DNA of 64,000 nucleotides from Duganella sp. 1224 (lineage in GTDB: Bacteria; Pseudomonadota; Gammaproteobacteria; Burkholderiales; Burkholderiaceae_D): positions 1,240,001-1,304,000 of the forward strand of contig NZ_JACBYS010000001.1 in assembly GCF_013408245.1 (NCBI RefSeq). Reading direction: 5' to 3'. The notes under the pieces were generated by a model that worked only from the letters and a program-made list of their open reading frames with translations, made no database searches and had not been told where the DNA came from. Positions within the stretch are counted from its first letter, which is position 1, and each line of letters begins with the position of its first letter. Of the stretch, positions 50,968 through 60,194 are shown piece by piece. A program made the position numbers and the translations under genes.

Positions 50968-52296
50968 CTAGCGCCGGCGCAGCCGGTAGCCGATGGCCAG
51001 CGCCGCCAGCCACGCTGGAATCAGGTAGACCGACAAGCGCAGATCCGGCGTCAGATACATCACCGCGAGAATCGCCGCGAGGAAGGCCAGGCACAGGTAG
51101 TTGGTGAGCGGGTAGCCCAGGCTGCGGAATTGCGTCTGCTGGCCGGCGGCCTTTTTCTGCGCGCGAAAGCGCAAGTGGATCCAGCTGATCAAGCCCCAGT
51201 TGATGATCAGCGCCGACACCACAAGCCCCATCAAAAAGCCGAACGCCTTGGCTGGCATGAAGTAGTTGACCACCACGCACACCCCGGTGGCCAGCGCCGA
51301 CACGCCCAATGCCGTCAGCGGCACGCCGCGCGCGTTGACCGTTAACAGCGCGCGCGGCGCATTGCCTTGCTTCGCCAGGCCATACAGCATGCGGGTGTTG
51401 GAATAGACGCCGCTGTTATATACCGACAGCGCGGCCGTCAGCACCACCACGTTCAACACGTGTGCCACCACATTGCTGTTCAGCGCATGGAAGATCAGCA
51501 CGAACGGGCTGCCGCTGGTGACGACTTTCTGCCACGGGTACAGCGACAACAGGATGCCCAGCGCGCCGATGTAGAAGATCAGGATGCGATAAATGGCCTG
51601 ATTGGTCGCCTTGGGAATGGTGTGCGATGGATTATCCGCCTCGGCCGCGGTGATGCCGATCAGTTCCAGCCCGCCGAAAGAGAACATGATGACCGCCATG
51701 GCCATCACCAGCCCGCCGACGCCGTGCGGGAAGAAGCCGCCGTGCTGCCACAGATTGGCCACCGTGGCTTGTGGCCCGGCGTCGCCGGAGATCAGCAGCC
51801 ACGCGCCAAAGGCGATCATGCCGACAATCGCCAGCACCTTGATGATGGCGAACCAGAATTCCATCTCGCCGAACGCCTTGACGTTGAACAGGCTGATGGC
51901 GTTGATGATGACAAAGAAGGCCAGCGCCGACATCCACGTTGGCACCGCCGGCCACCAGTATTGAATGTAGATGCCGACCGCCGACAGCTCGGCCATGCTG
52001 ACCAGCACATACAGCACCCAGTAGTTCCAGCCCGCCATGAAGCCGGCCCAGTGGCCGCAGTACTTGTCGGCGAAGTAGCTGAAGGAGCCGGCCACCGGCT
52101 CGTCCACCACCATCTCGCCCAACTGGCGCATGATGAAGAAGGCGATCAGCCCGGCCACGCCGTAGCCAAGCAGCACCGACGGACCGGCCATCTGGATCGT
52201 CTGCGCGATGCCGAGAAACAGGCCGGTGCCTATGGCACCGCCCAGCGCGATCAACTGAATGTGACGGCTTTTCAGGCCGCGCTTAAGTTCACTCAT
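50968..52296 (-). CDS. APC-family amino-acid permease (AroP/PheP/GabP-like)
   Basis: A 442-aa inner-membrane symporter with 12 helices. Family motif LKRGLKSRHIQLIALGGAIGTGLFLGIAQTIQMAGPSVLLGY at the N-terminus and IMFSFGGLELIGITAAEADNPSHTIPKA in the middle identify the amino-acid transporter (AAT) branch. Specificity (aromatic, proline, lysine or GABA) cannot be told. ATG at 52296 has AGGA. It is divergent from the exported cyanophycinase, whose product dipeptide yields Asp and Arg, so a nutritional link is plausible. Confidence 0.92.
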   Translation of the reverse strand: MSELKRGLKSRHIQLIALGGAIGTGLFLGIAQTIQMAGPSVLLGYGVAGLIAFFIMRQLGEMVVDEPVAGSFSYFADKYCGHWAGFMAGWNYWVLYVLVSMAELSAVGIYIQYWWPAVPTWMSALAFFVIINAISLFNVKAFGEMEFWFAIIKVLAIVGMIAFGAWLLISGDAGPQATVANLWQHGGFFPHGVGGLVMAMAVIMFSFGGLELIGITAAEADNPSHTIPKATNQAIYRILIFYIGALGILLSLYPWQKVVTSGSPFVLIFHALNSNVVAHVLNVVVLTAALSVYNSGVYSNTRMLYGLAKQGNAPRALLTVNARGVPLTALGVSALATGVCVVVNYFMPAKAFGFLMGLVVSALIINWGLISWIHLRFRAQKKAAGQQTQFRSLGYPLTNYLCLAFLAAILAVMYLTPDLRLSVYLIPAWLAALAIGYRLRRR

Positions 52297-52409
52297 CGGG
52301 TGTCCTGTGCGAGATTGGAAAAATTAATTCTCGCACAACTTTGCGGCCGGCTCCAGATCGGCGCCAGCGGGCCGGTCATACGGTGCCCTTATTCCGCGTA
52401 TGGCGCAGG

Positions 52410-52415
52410 TATAAT
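52410..52415 (+). promoter_or_regulatory. Putative -10 element for the cyanophycinase gene
   Basis: A perfect TATAAT in the divergent spacer, about 31 bases before the ATG. The -35 region (CCTTATT) is poor, suggesting an activator. AAGGA (52434-52438) is the ribosome-binding site. Confidence 0.4.
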
Positions 52416-52445
52416 TACGCGCAACATCCAGACAAGGAATATGGT

Positions 52446-53666
52446 ATGACGAGTTTTGTCAAGGCGGTGCGCGTCTTGTGCGTGTCGCTGATTGCGCTGT
52501 ACATGCAGATGTCGAACGCCGCCGAGGCGCCGCCCAAGGGCCACTTGCTGATCGCCGGCGGCGCGGTCAGGGCCGATAACGGCGAGGTCTGGTCAAGGCT
52601 GGTGGAACTGGCCGGCGGCAAGGGCGCGCGTATCGCGGTGATGCCCAGCGCGGCCGGCAACCCGCTGCGCTCTGGCACCAACCTGGTCAACACCCTGAAC
52701 AAATATGGCGCCTCGGCCTTCGCCGTGCCGGTGGCGGTGCGCTTCAAGGACCGCGACTACCAGCGCGATGCCGAAGATGAAACGCTGGCGCGTTCGATCC
52801 GCGAGGCCGGCGGCGTCTACTTCGCCGGCGGCGACCAGGGCCTGATCACCAAGGCGCTGGTGCGTCCGGACGGCAGCCGTACCGCGGTGCTGCAGGCCAT
52901 CTGGGACGTCTACCAAAAGGGTGGGGTGGTCGCCGGCAGCAGCGCCGGCGCCGCCATCATGAGCGCCACCATGTATTACGAGGCCAGGACCGTGCTGGGT
53001 ACCCTGAGCGTGGGCGTCAACGACGGCCAGGAACTGGCGCCGGGCCTGGGCTTCGTCGGCAAGGACTTATTCGTCGACCAGCACCTGCTGGCGCGCGGCC
53101 GCTTCGCGCGCATGCTGCCGGCCATGCTGAAGAAGGGCTATAAGCAGGGCCTGGGCATCGATGAAAACACCGCCGTCATCATCGATGGCGAGCGCAATGT
53201 GGAAGTCATCGGCTACCAGGGCGCGCTGCTGCTGGACCTGACGCAAGCCTCCACCAACGGCGGCGAAAAAGACTTCAACCTGACCAACGCCCGCATCAGC
53301 TACCTGGATCGCGGCGACCGCTACAACCTGCTGACGCGCCACTATACGCCGTCCAGCGACAAGAAGGACGGCAAGCTCGATCCAGCCAACCCGTACCTGG
53401 ATGAACAGGTCTATTCGGCCGATATCCTGGGCCACAACACCGTGCTGGTGATGATGGAAAAGCTGATCAACAATTCGCGCAAGGAGGCGATCGGCATTGC
53501 CACGGCGGCGCCGGGCGACCCGCGTCCCGACCTCGGCTTCGAGTTCAAGCTGAGCAAGGATGCGCAGAGCGTCGGCTACGAGTCGGCCACCTCTGACGCC
53601 TACACCATCCTCGACCTGCGCATGGATGTGCGGCCGCTGAAGATCACCCAGCCCTGGTATCACTGA
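52446..53666 (+). CDS. Secreted cyanophycinase
   Basis: A 406-aa peptidase of the S51 family. It has a signal peptide (MTSFVKAVRVLCVSLIALYMQMSNAAEA) and the nucleophile elbow GSSAGA (164-169, Ser166), with GGDQGLITKAL and DLFVDQHLLARGRFARML typical of cyanophycinases. It hydrolyses cyanophycin to beta-Asp-Arg. Intracellular cyanophycinases lack a signal peptide, so this is the extracellular (CphE-like) kind that degrades external polymer. ATG at 52446 with AAGGA. Adjacent divergent amino-acid permease. Confidence 0.88.
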   Translation: MTSFVKAVRVLCVSLIALYMQMSNAAEAPPKGHLLIAGGAVRADNGEVWSRLVELAGGKGARIAVMPSAAGNPLRSGTNLVNTLNKYGASAFAVPVAVRFKDRDYQRDAEDETLARSIREAGGVYFAGGDQGLITKALVRPDGSRTAVLQAIWDVYQKGGVVAGSSAGAAIMSATMYYEARTVLGTLSVGVNDGQELAPGLGFVGKDLFVDQHLLARGRFARMLPAMLKKGYKQGLGIDENTAVIIDGERNVEVIGYQGALLLDLTQASTNGGEKDFNLTNARISYLDRGDRYNLLTRHYTPSSDKKDGKLDPANPYLDEQVYSADILGHNTVLVMMEKLINNSRKEAIGIATAAPGDPRPDLGFEFKLSKDAQSVGYESATSDAYTILDLRMDVRPLKITQPWYH

Positions 53667-53773
53667 CCGCCGCATTACATTTTCGTCAGAAAGCGATTTA
53701 CGCATTAATACCTAGTTCCCAGTTGCCTGAAATTTAAGTATGCTTGCGCTTTTTTTTCAAGGTCGAGTGGGGC

Positions 53774-54673
53774 ATGACATCAGGTAAATCGGTTCGGGCG
53801 GACGTGGCTTTCGTACAATCGGCCTTGGGGCAGGTGCTGACGGCGGTGCGGGCCGAGGGCTCCGCCTCCCACCGCAGCATAGCGGACTACCTGATGCGCA
53901 ATCCGATGCGCGGCACCGCGCTCAAGATCGAGGAGATGGCCGAAGGCTGCCAGGTCTCCACCGCCACCATCAGCCGCTTCGCGCGCGACATCGGCTTCGC
54001 TAGCTATGGCGCCATGCGCAGTGCGTTGGCCGAAACCCTGCATTCGGCCATGCAGCCGGTGGAGAAGCTGCGCAGTTCCATCGTCCGCCGCAAGGGAGCC
54101 GTGTCGCCCGGCGAGGCCAGTATCGAGTACGCGCGCGCCAACCTGTCCGCCACCCACAGCGCATTGTCGCAACAGTCGCTGGACGAGGTGGCGCGCAAGA
54201 TCGGCGGCGCCCGCACTGTCTACGTGCTGGGACTGGGCATGTCGTCCAGTTTTGCCTCGCTGCTGGCGCTGCACCTGCAACCGTACTGCAAGCACGTGGT
54301 GGACATGGCCGGCGCCGGCGGCAACGAGACGGCCGCCGGCCGCCTGGTGCACATCGAGCGCGGCGACGTGCTGGTGGCGCTGTCGTTCCCGCGCTACGCG
54401 GGGGACACTATGCGGCTGGCGCAGTTCGCCCGCAACCACAAGGCCTGCGTGGTGGCGATCACCGACGCGCCGACCGCGCCGCTGGTGGCACTGGCCGACC
54501 ACGCGCTGTACGCCAGCAGCGCCCACGGCGTGCTGCCGGGCAGCTATGTGGCGGCGGTGGCGGTGATCGAGGCGCTGGTGGCCTCGCTGATGGTGTCCAA
54601 CAAGGCCAACGTCAGGAAGGCCGCGCGCCTCAGCGAGGTGATGGCGGACTACCTGATCGGCCCCGCTGTTTAG
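53774..54673 (+). CDS. MurR/RpiR family transcriptional regulator
   Basis: A 299-aa regulator. The N-terminal RpiR helix-turn-helix (about 25-90: IADYLMRNPMRGTALKIEEMAEGCQVSTATISRFARDIGFASYGAMRSAL) is followed by a SIS sugar-phosphate-binding domain (about 130-260: ARTVYVLGLGMSSSFASLLALHL...DVLVALSFPRYAGDTMRLAQFA). I chose the ATG at 53774; an in-frame TTG at 53744 would add ten residues. It lies upstream of and codirectional with the GH92 mannosidase and may regulate it in response to a sugar phosphate. Confidence 0.9.
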   Translation: MTSGKSVRADVAFVQSALGQVLTAVRAEGSASHRSIADYLMRNPMRGTALKIEEMAEGCQVSTATISRFARDIGFASYGAMRSALAETLHSAMQPVEKLRSSIVRRKGAVSPGEASIEYARANLSATHSALSQQSLDEVARKIGGARTVYVLGLGMSSSFASLLALHLQPYCKHVVDMAGAGGNETAAGRLVHIERGDVLVALSFPRYAGDTMRLAQFARNHKACVVAITDAPTAPLVALADHALYASSAHGVLPGSYVAAVAVIEALVASLMVSNKANVRKAARLSEVMADYLIGPAV

Positions 54674-54711
54674 CTGAAATACTAAACATCGGCCCTTCCG
54701 CGCTCTCGCGA

Positions 54712-54740
54712 TTGACCGGGGCCCGGGCACGCGCTATAAA
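54712..54740 (+). promoter_or_regulatory. Sigma-70 promoter for the GH92 gene
   Basis: TTGACC (54712-54717), exactly 17 bp, TATAAA (54735-54740); transcription would begin about 22 bases before the ATG at 54769. A CCCGGGC palindrome sits in the spacer. Just upstream, CTGAAATACTAAAC shares CTGAAAT with a stretch before the rpiR-like gene (53727-53733), a possible regulator half-site. Confidence 0.65.
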
Positions 54741-54768
54741 GTCGGATCGTCTTGATAGCGGATGCTCA

Positions 54769-57096
54769 ATGAACGCGATTAAATCCTTCTTCCCGGCCAG
54801 CGCACTGGCGCTGGCACTGGCCATTCCGGCGGCTTCGTTTGCCCAGACCACGCCGGCGCAGGCGGTCGATGTCTTCATCGGCACCGGCGGCGACGGCCAT
54901 ACCTTCCCCGGCGCCACGCGCCCCTTTGGCATGGTGCAGCTGAGTCCCGACACGCAGGTGCGGCCGTTCCGCCAGAGTTATCCCTGGGCGTCCGGCTACC
55001 GCTACGACGACGACAGCATCCTCGGTTTCTCGCACACCCATTTCTCGGGCAGCGGCCACTCCGACCTGGGCGACGTGCTGCTGATGCCCTACACGGGCGA
55101 AACCAAATGGGAGCCGGGCTACCCCGAGCGGCCGTTCAGCGGCTATCGCTCGCGTTTCAGCCACAAGGACGAGCGCGCGGAGCCGGGCTACTACGCGGTG
55201 CGCCTGTCCGACAACGAAGTCGATGTCGAGCTGACCGCCAGCGAGCGCGTGGGCCTGCACCGCTACCGCTACGCCAAAGGCGCCGAGGCCAAGGTGATGC
55301 TCGATCTGCGCAGCAGCATCTACGATTACGCCGCCAAGAATCTGTGGTCACGCCTGCGCGTGCGCGACAACACGCTGATCACCGGCATGCGCGAAACGCG
55401 CGGCTGGGCGGCCGGGCGCCAGTTGTACTTCGCCATCCAGTTCTCGCATCCGCTGACCGCGCGCGAGTTGCGCAACTTCGAGCGCGATATCGAATACAAG
55501 GGCTTTGCCGGTCCGGGCAGCGGCCCGGGCGACAAGGCCATGGTGGAAGGGAAATCGCTGGCGGCGTCGCTGATGTTCGGCGTGCCGGCCGACGGCCAGC
55601 TGGAAATCAAGGTCGCCATCTCCGGCGTCAGCGAGGAGGGCGCCATCGCCAACCTGGCCGAGATGCCGGGGTGGGACTTCGACGCCGAACGCGCCAAGGC
55701 GTCGGCCGCGTGGAACGAGGCGCTGGGCGCCGTCGCCATCGAGGCCGCGCCGGACATGCGCAAGATGGTCTACACGGCGCTGTACCACAGCATGCTGGCG
55801 CCCAGCCTGTACATGGATCGCGACGGCCGTTATCGCGGTCCGGACAACGAGGTGCATCAGGCCAAGGGCTTCCGCTACCACTCGACCTTCTCGCTGTGGG
55901 ACACCTACCGCGCGCTACATCCTCTGCTGACGCTGATCCAGCCGGAGCAGCGCAATGTGGACTTCGTCCGTTCGCTGATCGAGTCGCAGAAAGCCAGCCC
56001 GTACGGCATCCTGCCGGTGTGGCAGTTCAATGGACTGGAGACGTGGTGCATGATCGGCTACCACGCGGTGCCGGTGATCGCGGACGCCTACATGAAGGGT
56101 CTGAAGGGCTTCGACGCGGACGAGGCGTTGAAGGCCATGACCAGCAGCGCGGAATATGGTCCGTACGGCGGCCTGCAGTACTACATGAAGCTCGGCTATG
56201 TACCGATCGACCTGGAGCCGGAGGCGGCGTCCAAGACCGTGGAGTACGCGTTTGACGACTGGACCATCGCCCGCATGGCGGAGAAGATGGGCAAGAAGGA
56301 CATCGCCGCCCGCTACTACCAGCGCGCCCAGAACTACCGCAATTCCTTTGACGTCAAGACCGGCTTCCTGCGCGCGAAGAAATCGGATGGCACCTTCCGC
56401 GAGCCATTCAATCCGGTGCTGTCCAATTTCGGCAGCGATTACACCGAGGGCAGCGCGTGGCAGTATTCTTGGTATATGCCGCACGATAACGCGGGCCTGA
56501 TCAAGATGCTGGGCGGCGACAAGGCGCTGCAGGACAAGATCGACATGGTGTTCGACGCCAAGGTCGATGAGAACGTGTATGCGCACATGGAGGACATCTC
56601 CGGCCTGATCGGCCACTACGCGCACGGCAACGAGCCGTCGCACCACGTGGCGTATCTGTACAACTACGCTGGCGCGCCGTGGAAGACGCAGGCGCGTCTG
56701 ACGCAGGTGGTGGCGTCGCAGTACAACACCACGCCGGCCGGCTTGTCCGGCAACGACGATCTGGGACAGATGTCGGCCTGGCTGGCCTTTACCGCGCTGG
56801 GCTTCTATCCGGTGGCGCCGGGCAGCAACGAGTATGTGATCGGCCGGCCGTTCATGGACAAGGCGGTGTTGAATCTGCCGAACGGTAAGCGCTTCACCAT
56901 CCGCGCCGTGGGCCTGAGCAAGGAGAACATCTACGTGGCCGGCGTCACGCTGAACGGCAAACCGCTGGCGCAAAGCTTCCTGCGCCATGAGCAGATCACG
57001 GCCGGCGGCGAGCTGGTATTCACCATGGCCAGCCAGCCGAACGCGGAGTGGGGCAAGGCGGTGACGGCGCGTCCTTACACCCAGACCGCATACTGA
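54769..57096 (+). CDS. Secreted GH92 alpha-mannosidase
   Basis: A 775-aa glycoside hydrolase of family 92 (Ca2+-dependent, inverting exo-alpha-mannosidases acting on N-glycans and mannans). Signal peptide MNAIKSFFPASALALALAIPAASFA. N-terminal beta domain with GTGGDGHTFPGATRPFGMVQLSPD and GFSHTHFSGSGHSDLG. The (alpha/alpha)6 catalytic barrel has FSLWDTYRALHPL, YTEGSAWQYSWYMPHD and GNEPSHHVAYLYNYAG, which include the catalytic carboxylates and calcium ligands of the family. ATG at 54769 begins the signal peptide; a longer frame lacks start support. It probably feeds on eukaryotic or fungal mannans. Confidence 0.94.
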   Translation: MNAIKSFFPASALALALAIPAASFAQTTPAQAVDVFIGTGGDGHTFPGATRPFGMVQLSPDTQVRPFRQSYPWASGYRYDDDSILGFSHTHFSGSGHSDLGDVLLMPYTGETKWEPGYPERPFSGYRSRFSHKDERAEPGYYAVRLSDNEVDVELTASERVGLHRYRYAKGAEAKVMLDLRSSIYDYAAKNLWSRLRVRDNTLITGMRETRGWAAGRQLYFAIQFSHPLTARELRNFERDIEYKGFAGPGSGPGDKAMVEGKSLAASLMFGVPADGQLEIKVAISGVSEEGAIANLAEMPGWDFDAERAKASAAWNEALGAVAIEAAPDMRKMVYTALYHSMLAPSLYMDRDGRYRGPDNEVHQAKGFRYHSTFSLWDTYRALHPLLTLIQPEQRNVDFVRSLIESQKASPYGILPVWQFNGLETWCMIGYHAVPVIADAYMKGLKGFDADEALKAMTSSAEYGPYGGLQYYMKLGYVPIDLEPEAASKTVEYAFDDWTIARMAEKMGKKDIAARYYQRAQNYRNSFDVKTGFLRAKKSDGTFREPFNPVLSNFGSDYTEGSAWQYSWYMPHDNAGLIKMLGGDKALQDKIDMVFDAKVDENVYAHMEDISGLIGHYAHGNEPSHHVAYLYNYAGAPWKTQARLTQVVASQYNTTPAGLSGNDDLGQMSAWLAFTALGFYPVAPGSNEYVIGRPFMDKAVLNLPNGKRFTIRAVGLSKENIYVAGVTLNGKPLAQSFLRHEQITAGGELVFTMASQPNAEWGKAVTARPYTQTAY

Positions 57097-57099
57097 CCA

Positions 57100-57179
57100 C
57101 GTCATTCCGGCGAAAGCCGGAATCCATTCTTCGCCTGACGGCACGCTCAGCATGGGTTCCGGCTTTCGCCGGAACGACG
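57100..57179. repeat. REP/BIME-like inverted repeat between convergent genes
   Basis: Two 28-bp arms, 57100-57127 and 57152-57179, match as inverted copies at 26 of 28 positions around a 24-bp loop. Each arm contains TTCCGGCGAAAGCCGGAA, itself a palindrome. This is the widespread proteobacterial TCATTCCGGCGAAAGCCGGAATCC repeat, found between the convergent GH92 and DUF4337 genes, where it may act as a bidirectional terminator. Confidence 0.85.
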
Positions 57180-57186
57180 GGGAGGG

Positions 57187-57777
57187 TCAGGACAGCAGCG
57201 CGATCAGGGCGCCGGGGTGGATCGGCCAGCCGAGCAGGCCGGCGAGTCCCATCAGCACCCCGAACGCGGTGGGCACCAGCGCCGCCGCGTACAGCGCCCA
57301 CATCTGCGTCAGCGCCGTAATGGCAAACAGCGACAGAGCAATGGCCAGCAGAGCGTCCGACAGGTCGAACTGATCGTCCTTGAAGTTGGCGTCATCATAG
57401 GCCTTCTGGTCGTTTTGCGCTTCCGCCTTGGCCTGCGCCTTTTTGAGTTCCTGGTCCTGCGCCAGGTTTTCGTATTGTTGGATGGCGTCCTGATAAGCCG
57501 CCTGCTCGGCGGCGGGACGACCCGCTGCCGCCAGCTTCAGTTGCACCACCGTGGCCTTGGCCACTTCCTCGCGCACGTTGCGCGCCTGATAGAAGGCCCA
57601 ATGGTCCACGCGGTTGGCCTGCGCCTGCTGCATGCTCTGGTTGATGTTGTCATCCTTGACTTTGCAGATGCCCATGAAGGTGGCCAGCAGCGCCACGGTG
57701 ATGGCGACGGTGGCGTTGAGTTTGCGGTTGGTCTGGGCGGTCTCGTTTTGGGTATCGACGATGTCGAGTGGTTCCAT
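57187..57777 (-). CDS. DUF4337 membrane protein
   Basis: A 196-aa protein of the DUF4337 family. Membrane helix near residue 22-36 (LNATVAITVALLATFMGI), then a charged helical central part (QMQQAQANRVDHWAFYQARNVREEVAKATVVQLKL...KAQAKAEAQNDQKAYDDA), then two C-terminal helices (LSDALLAIALSLFAITALTQMWALY, AAALVPTAFGVLMGLAGLLG). Function unknown. ATG at 57777; no strong ribosome-binding site. The spacer to the next gene is 35 bases and both lie on the minus strand. Confidence 0.85.
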   Translation of the reverse strand: MEPLDIVDTQNETAQTNRKLNATVAITVALLATFMGICKVKDDNINQSMQQAQANRVDHWAFYQARNVREEVAKATVVQLKLAAAGRPAAEQAAYQDAIQQYENLAQDQELKKAQAKAEAQNDQKAYDDANFKDDQFDLSDALLAIALSLFAITALTQMWALYAAALVPTAFGVLMGLAGLLGWPIHPGALIALLS

Positions 57778-57812
57778 GATGCTTACGGTGAGTAAAAAAC
57801 CGCCAGCATAAC

Positions 57813-58640
57813 CTAAATATCGCTCGCAAGATTCAGACCGGGCAAGTCGCGGCCCACGTCTTGTTCCACCGTCCGCAGTTGCCGGACATCGGCCGGGTAA
57901 GGATAGTTTTGTACGCCGGTGACGCCGGCATTTCGCAGCGTCGCCAGACTGGGAAAATAAAAGCGCGTTGCGGAGGTGCGGCTGTTCTCAACGCGATAAG
58001 TGTAAGACGCGTGCTCCGCCGCCAGAGCGGCAATCCTGCGCCTCGCCTCATCGGCCTGGGCGAAGCTGTAGAACGTGGTGCTCTCGCCCGCAGTGAGCGC
58101 GATGTACTGGTTGGTCGCATCCAGGCGGGTGAGGTCGAAGGACTTTCGTAACAGTGCCGGGTCGAAGCCAATGCGGGCATAAAAAGCGGTTTCTTCGTCA
58201 TACAACCTTGCCATCTGCTTGCGCAACGTGATCAGATCTTCCTGGCTGACCAGCGGATAATCCTCGGCGGCCATTGTGGGTGCTGGTGATCCTGTCAGGC
58301 CACCGTGGAACCCAAGCACCGCGCCAGGGTTGAGGCTTTTCCTGCTCGGGCCGATGAAAATGTAATTGGCGCAGGCGGACAGGCAGTATTCGTTGACCAC
58401 CACCGTGATGTTCCTGTCCCTGAGTTTTTTACCGATGGCCAGGCCGGATGCGGCGTCGCCGCCAATGGAACGTACCAGCATCAAGTCGACGCCGTCGTCG
58501 ATGGTGGCGTTGATTGCCTCGTAGGCGGCGGGCGTGATGGCGCCGTCAAACACCAGAATGTCCCCGTACTTTTGCACCGCAAAGTCTTGCGCACTGGCGA
58601 GAGGGACGGCCATACAGGCCAATAGGAGCGCCGACTTCAT
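57813..58640 (-). CDS. Periplasmic ClpP/crotonase-fold serine-peptidase-like protein
   Basis: A 275-aa exported protein (signal MKSALLLACMAVPLASA). The fold resembles COG3904-type periplasmic ClpP-like proteins: ILVFDGAITPAAYEAINATI, an oxyanion-hole-like VRSIGGDAASGLAIGKKL, a candidate nucleophile Ser88 in VVVNEYCLSACANYIFIG, then GAVLGFHGG with a possible catalytic His. Proteolytic activity is inferred. AAGGCTC precedes the ATG at 58640. Slightly lower GC than the flanks; the next gene upstream ends 6 bases away. Confidence 0.8.
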   Translation of the reverse strand: MKSALLLACMAVPLASAQDFAVQKYGDILVFDGAITPAAYEAINATIDDGVDLMLVRSIGGDAASGLAIGKKLRDRNITVVVNEYCLSACANYIFIGPSRKSLNPGAVLGFHGGLTGSPAPTMAAEDYPLVSQEDLITLRKQMARLYDEETAFYARIGFDPALLRKSFDLTRLDATNQYIALTAGESTTFYSFAQADEARRRIAALAAEHASYTYRVENSRTSATRFYFPSLATLRNAGVTGVQNYPYPADVRQLRTVEQDVGRDLPGLNLASDI

Positions 58641-58646
58641 TGAGCC

Positions 58647-59006
58647 TTATTGTCTTGCGCGCTTCGCCGTGACGGTGATGTGGTGGTCGGTGCCGGCCTT
58701 GCCGTTGACGACGACCGACTGGTTCCACTGCAGGAAGTGCTGCGAGTCACCGCTCGTCTGCAGCAGTTTGATTTCCAGGCCCTCGTTACAGGACGACACG
58801 GCCACGATCGAAAAGCTGAAGTTGGGCGAGCTGAATGGCTGCGGTTCGGAGGTGGCGACGAATTTGTCGGTAGAGCGCATGGTGGTCACGCCATGCTGCG
58901 CCGTCAACGCGATGGTGGCCGGCGCCTGCGACAGCGGCCTGCAGTTGGTGCCGGCAAGCGCCTGGGACGACAGAAGGGCGGCGGCGATAAAAATCAGTAA
59001 ACGCAT
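58647..59006 (-). CDS. Small secreted protein of unknown function
   Basis: A 119-aa protein with a signal peptide (MRLLIFIAAALLSSQALA, cleavage near 18-19) and two Cys in the mature part that could form a disulphide (NCRPL, SSCNEG). The mature part is beta-rich with a NFSFSIVAVSSC strand and no family I recognise. AAAGGA precedes the ATG at 59006; an in-frame extension upstream is not supported. Six bases before the ClpP-like gene and probably co-transcribed. Confidence 0.7.
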   Translation of the reverse strand: MRLLIFIAAALLSSQALAGTNCRPLSQAPATIALTAQHGVTTMRSTDKFVATSEPQPFSSPNFSFSIVAVSSCNEGLEIKLLQTSGDSQHFLQWNQSVVVNGKAGTDHHITVTAKRARQ

Positions 59007-59245
59007 GATGTATCCTTTGTGCCGAGACTCCGGCAGGTGTATCGATTCGACGAGCAAGCAGACGAAATACAGTCATCGCATCGTAACATTGCGCCAGGCG
59101 GCTACCAACTCCAATCGCAATCCCACGACGTGCAAGCTCAAAAGAAGCCGTGTGCCATCCGGTAGTCTTTAGCTTTTTGGAGGGCGTCGTTTAATCGCCA
59201 TCGGCCCAAGCAGAATTTATATAAACCGCTGAAATTACTAAAGAT

Positions 59246-59632
59246 TTACTTTTCAGGCGCCCGAGGCCCCACAGGCTTTGCACCTGCGCGCAATAGCGCA
59301 TTTACCATATATGTGTCATTGCGTTTAATCGCCATTTCATAAGGCGTACGTCCGTTTGGGCTGGTACTGTCGAGATTGATATTGACGTCGGCACCATACT
59401 GCAATAGCAAGTCGAAAACCTCCCGCTTGCCCCAATAAATCGCTGTATTCAACGGGACATCACTGCGGCGCGAACTCACGTTGGGATTGGCACCATGTTC
59501 CATGACTTTTATGGTCTGGCTCATGACTTTCACCTCAATGCAAGGCCGCGCACTGGAACATTTGGCATCGTCCGCCGACACAGCACCGCTGATCATCAAC
59601 AGCATCAGACTAATCGCATAAGTTTTTAACAT
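59246..59632 (-). CDS. Exported ankyrin-repeat protein
   Basis: A 128-aa protein with a signal peptide (MLKTYAISLMLLMISGAVSA) and two recognisable ankyrin repeats (VPLNTAIYWGKREVFDLLLQYGADVNI, RTPYEMAIKRNDTYMVNALLRAGAKP) after a short Cys-containing segment. Likely a periplasmic protein-binding module. GC is lower than the window average. No clear ribosome-binding site before the ATG at 59632. Confidence 0.75.
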   Translation of the reverse strand: MLKTYAISLMLLMISGAVSADDAKCSSARPCIEVKVMSQTIKVMEHGANPNVSSRRSDVPLNTAIYWGKREVFDLLLQYGADVNINLDSTSPNGRTPYEMAIKRNDTYMVNALLRAGAKPVGPRAPEK

Positions 59633-60194
59633 AGAAAAATAAATGTGAAATTACGCCACAAAACAGCATGCCGCCGGCACCATCGCGCTGCCGCCGATCA
59701 TTGGAGCCATATGACAGGGAGAAGCAGTTCCAACCACAGCAACTAAAGAAGAATCTCGGGTCGCGAGCGTGGCACAGCGTTTTTCGGCCATGAAGAGCTA
59801 CCAGTATATCAAGTTGCACAAAGGAAATGTTCACGAATTGTCACGTTCAGATGGATGGCTGGATGTCAAAGCGCGTTATTGCATCGAGCGTGTCGGTCAG
59901 GGCTCCCGTCGCCGGGCCAAAACACAGCTACCCTGCAGCGCAAGGCACTCCCATGCAAGCGGAAACCATCTACAGTGACCGCAACAGTGTCTCAGTGATA
60001 CTTTCGAGCGTAGAAAATGAAACGCCGGTGTCCAAGGCACGGGCACGCTTCCATAGCCAGATGGCAGCCAACGTGCGCCAGTTCGCCCCCCAGCGCTCCA
60101 TCTGGCAATGACAACGGATGTGTTGGCCGGTAGTGGTCATCCAGAACTTTAGGCAACTGGCAGTTCGGCTGAGATCACGTCTGAGCTATGCAAT
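59633..60194. other. 562-bp stretch without a convincing gene
   Basis: Lower-GC sequence between the ankyrin gene and the 154-aa hypothetical. Short reading frames exist on the plus strand (for example 59953-60111) but lack ribosome-binding sites, codon-usage bias or recognisable families. It may be a decayed gene or a long promoter region. No tRNA or hairpin of note. Confidence 0.6.

Noticed and set aside
59769..60111. Two short plus-strand frames in the gene-poor stretch
   Set aside because: No ribosome-binding site, no family, mutually overlapping; not supported as genes.
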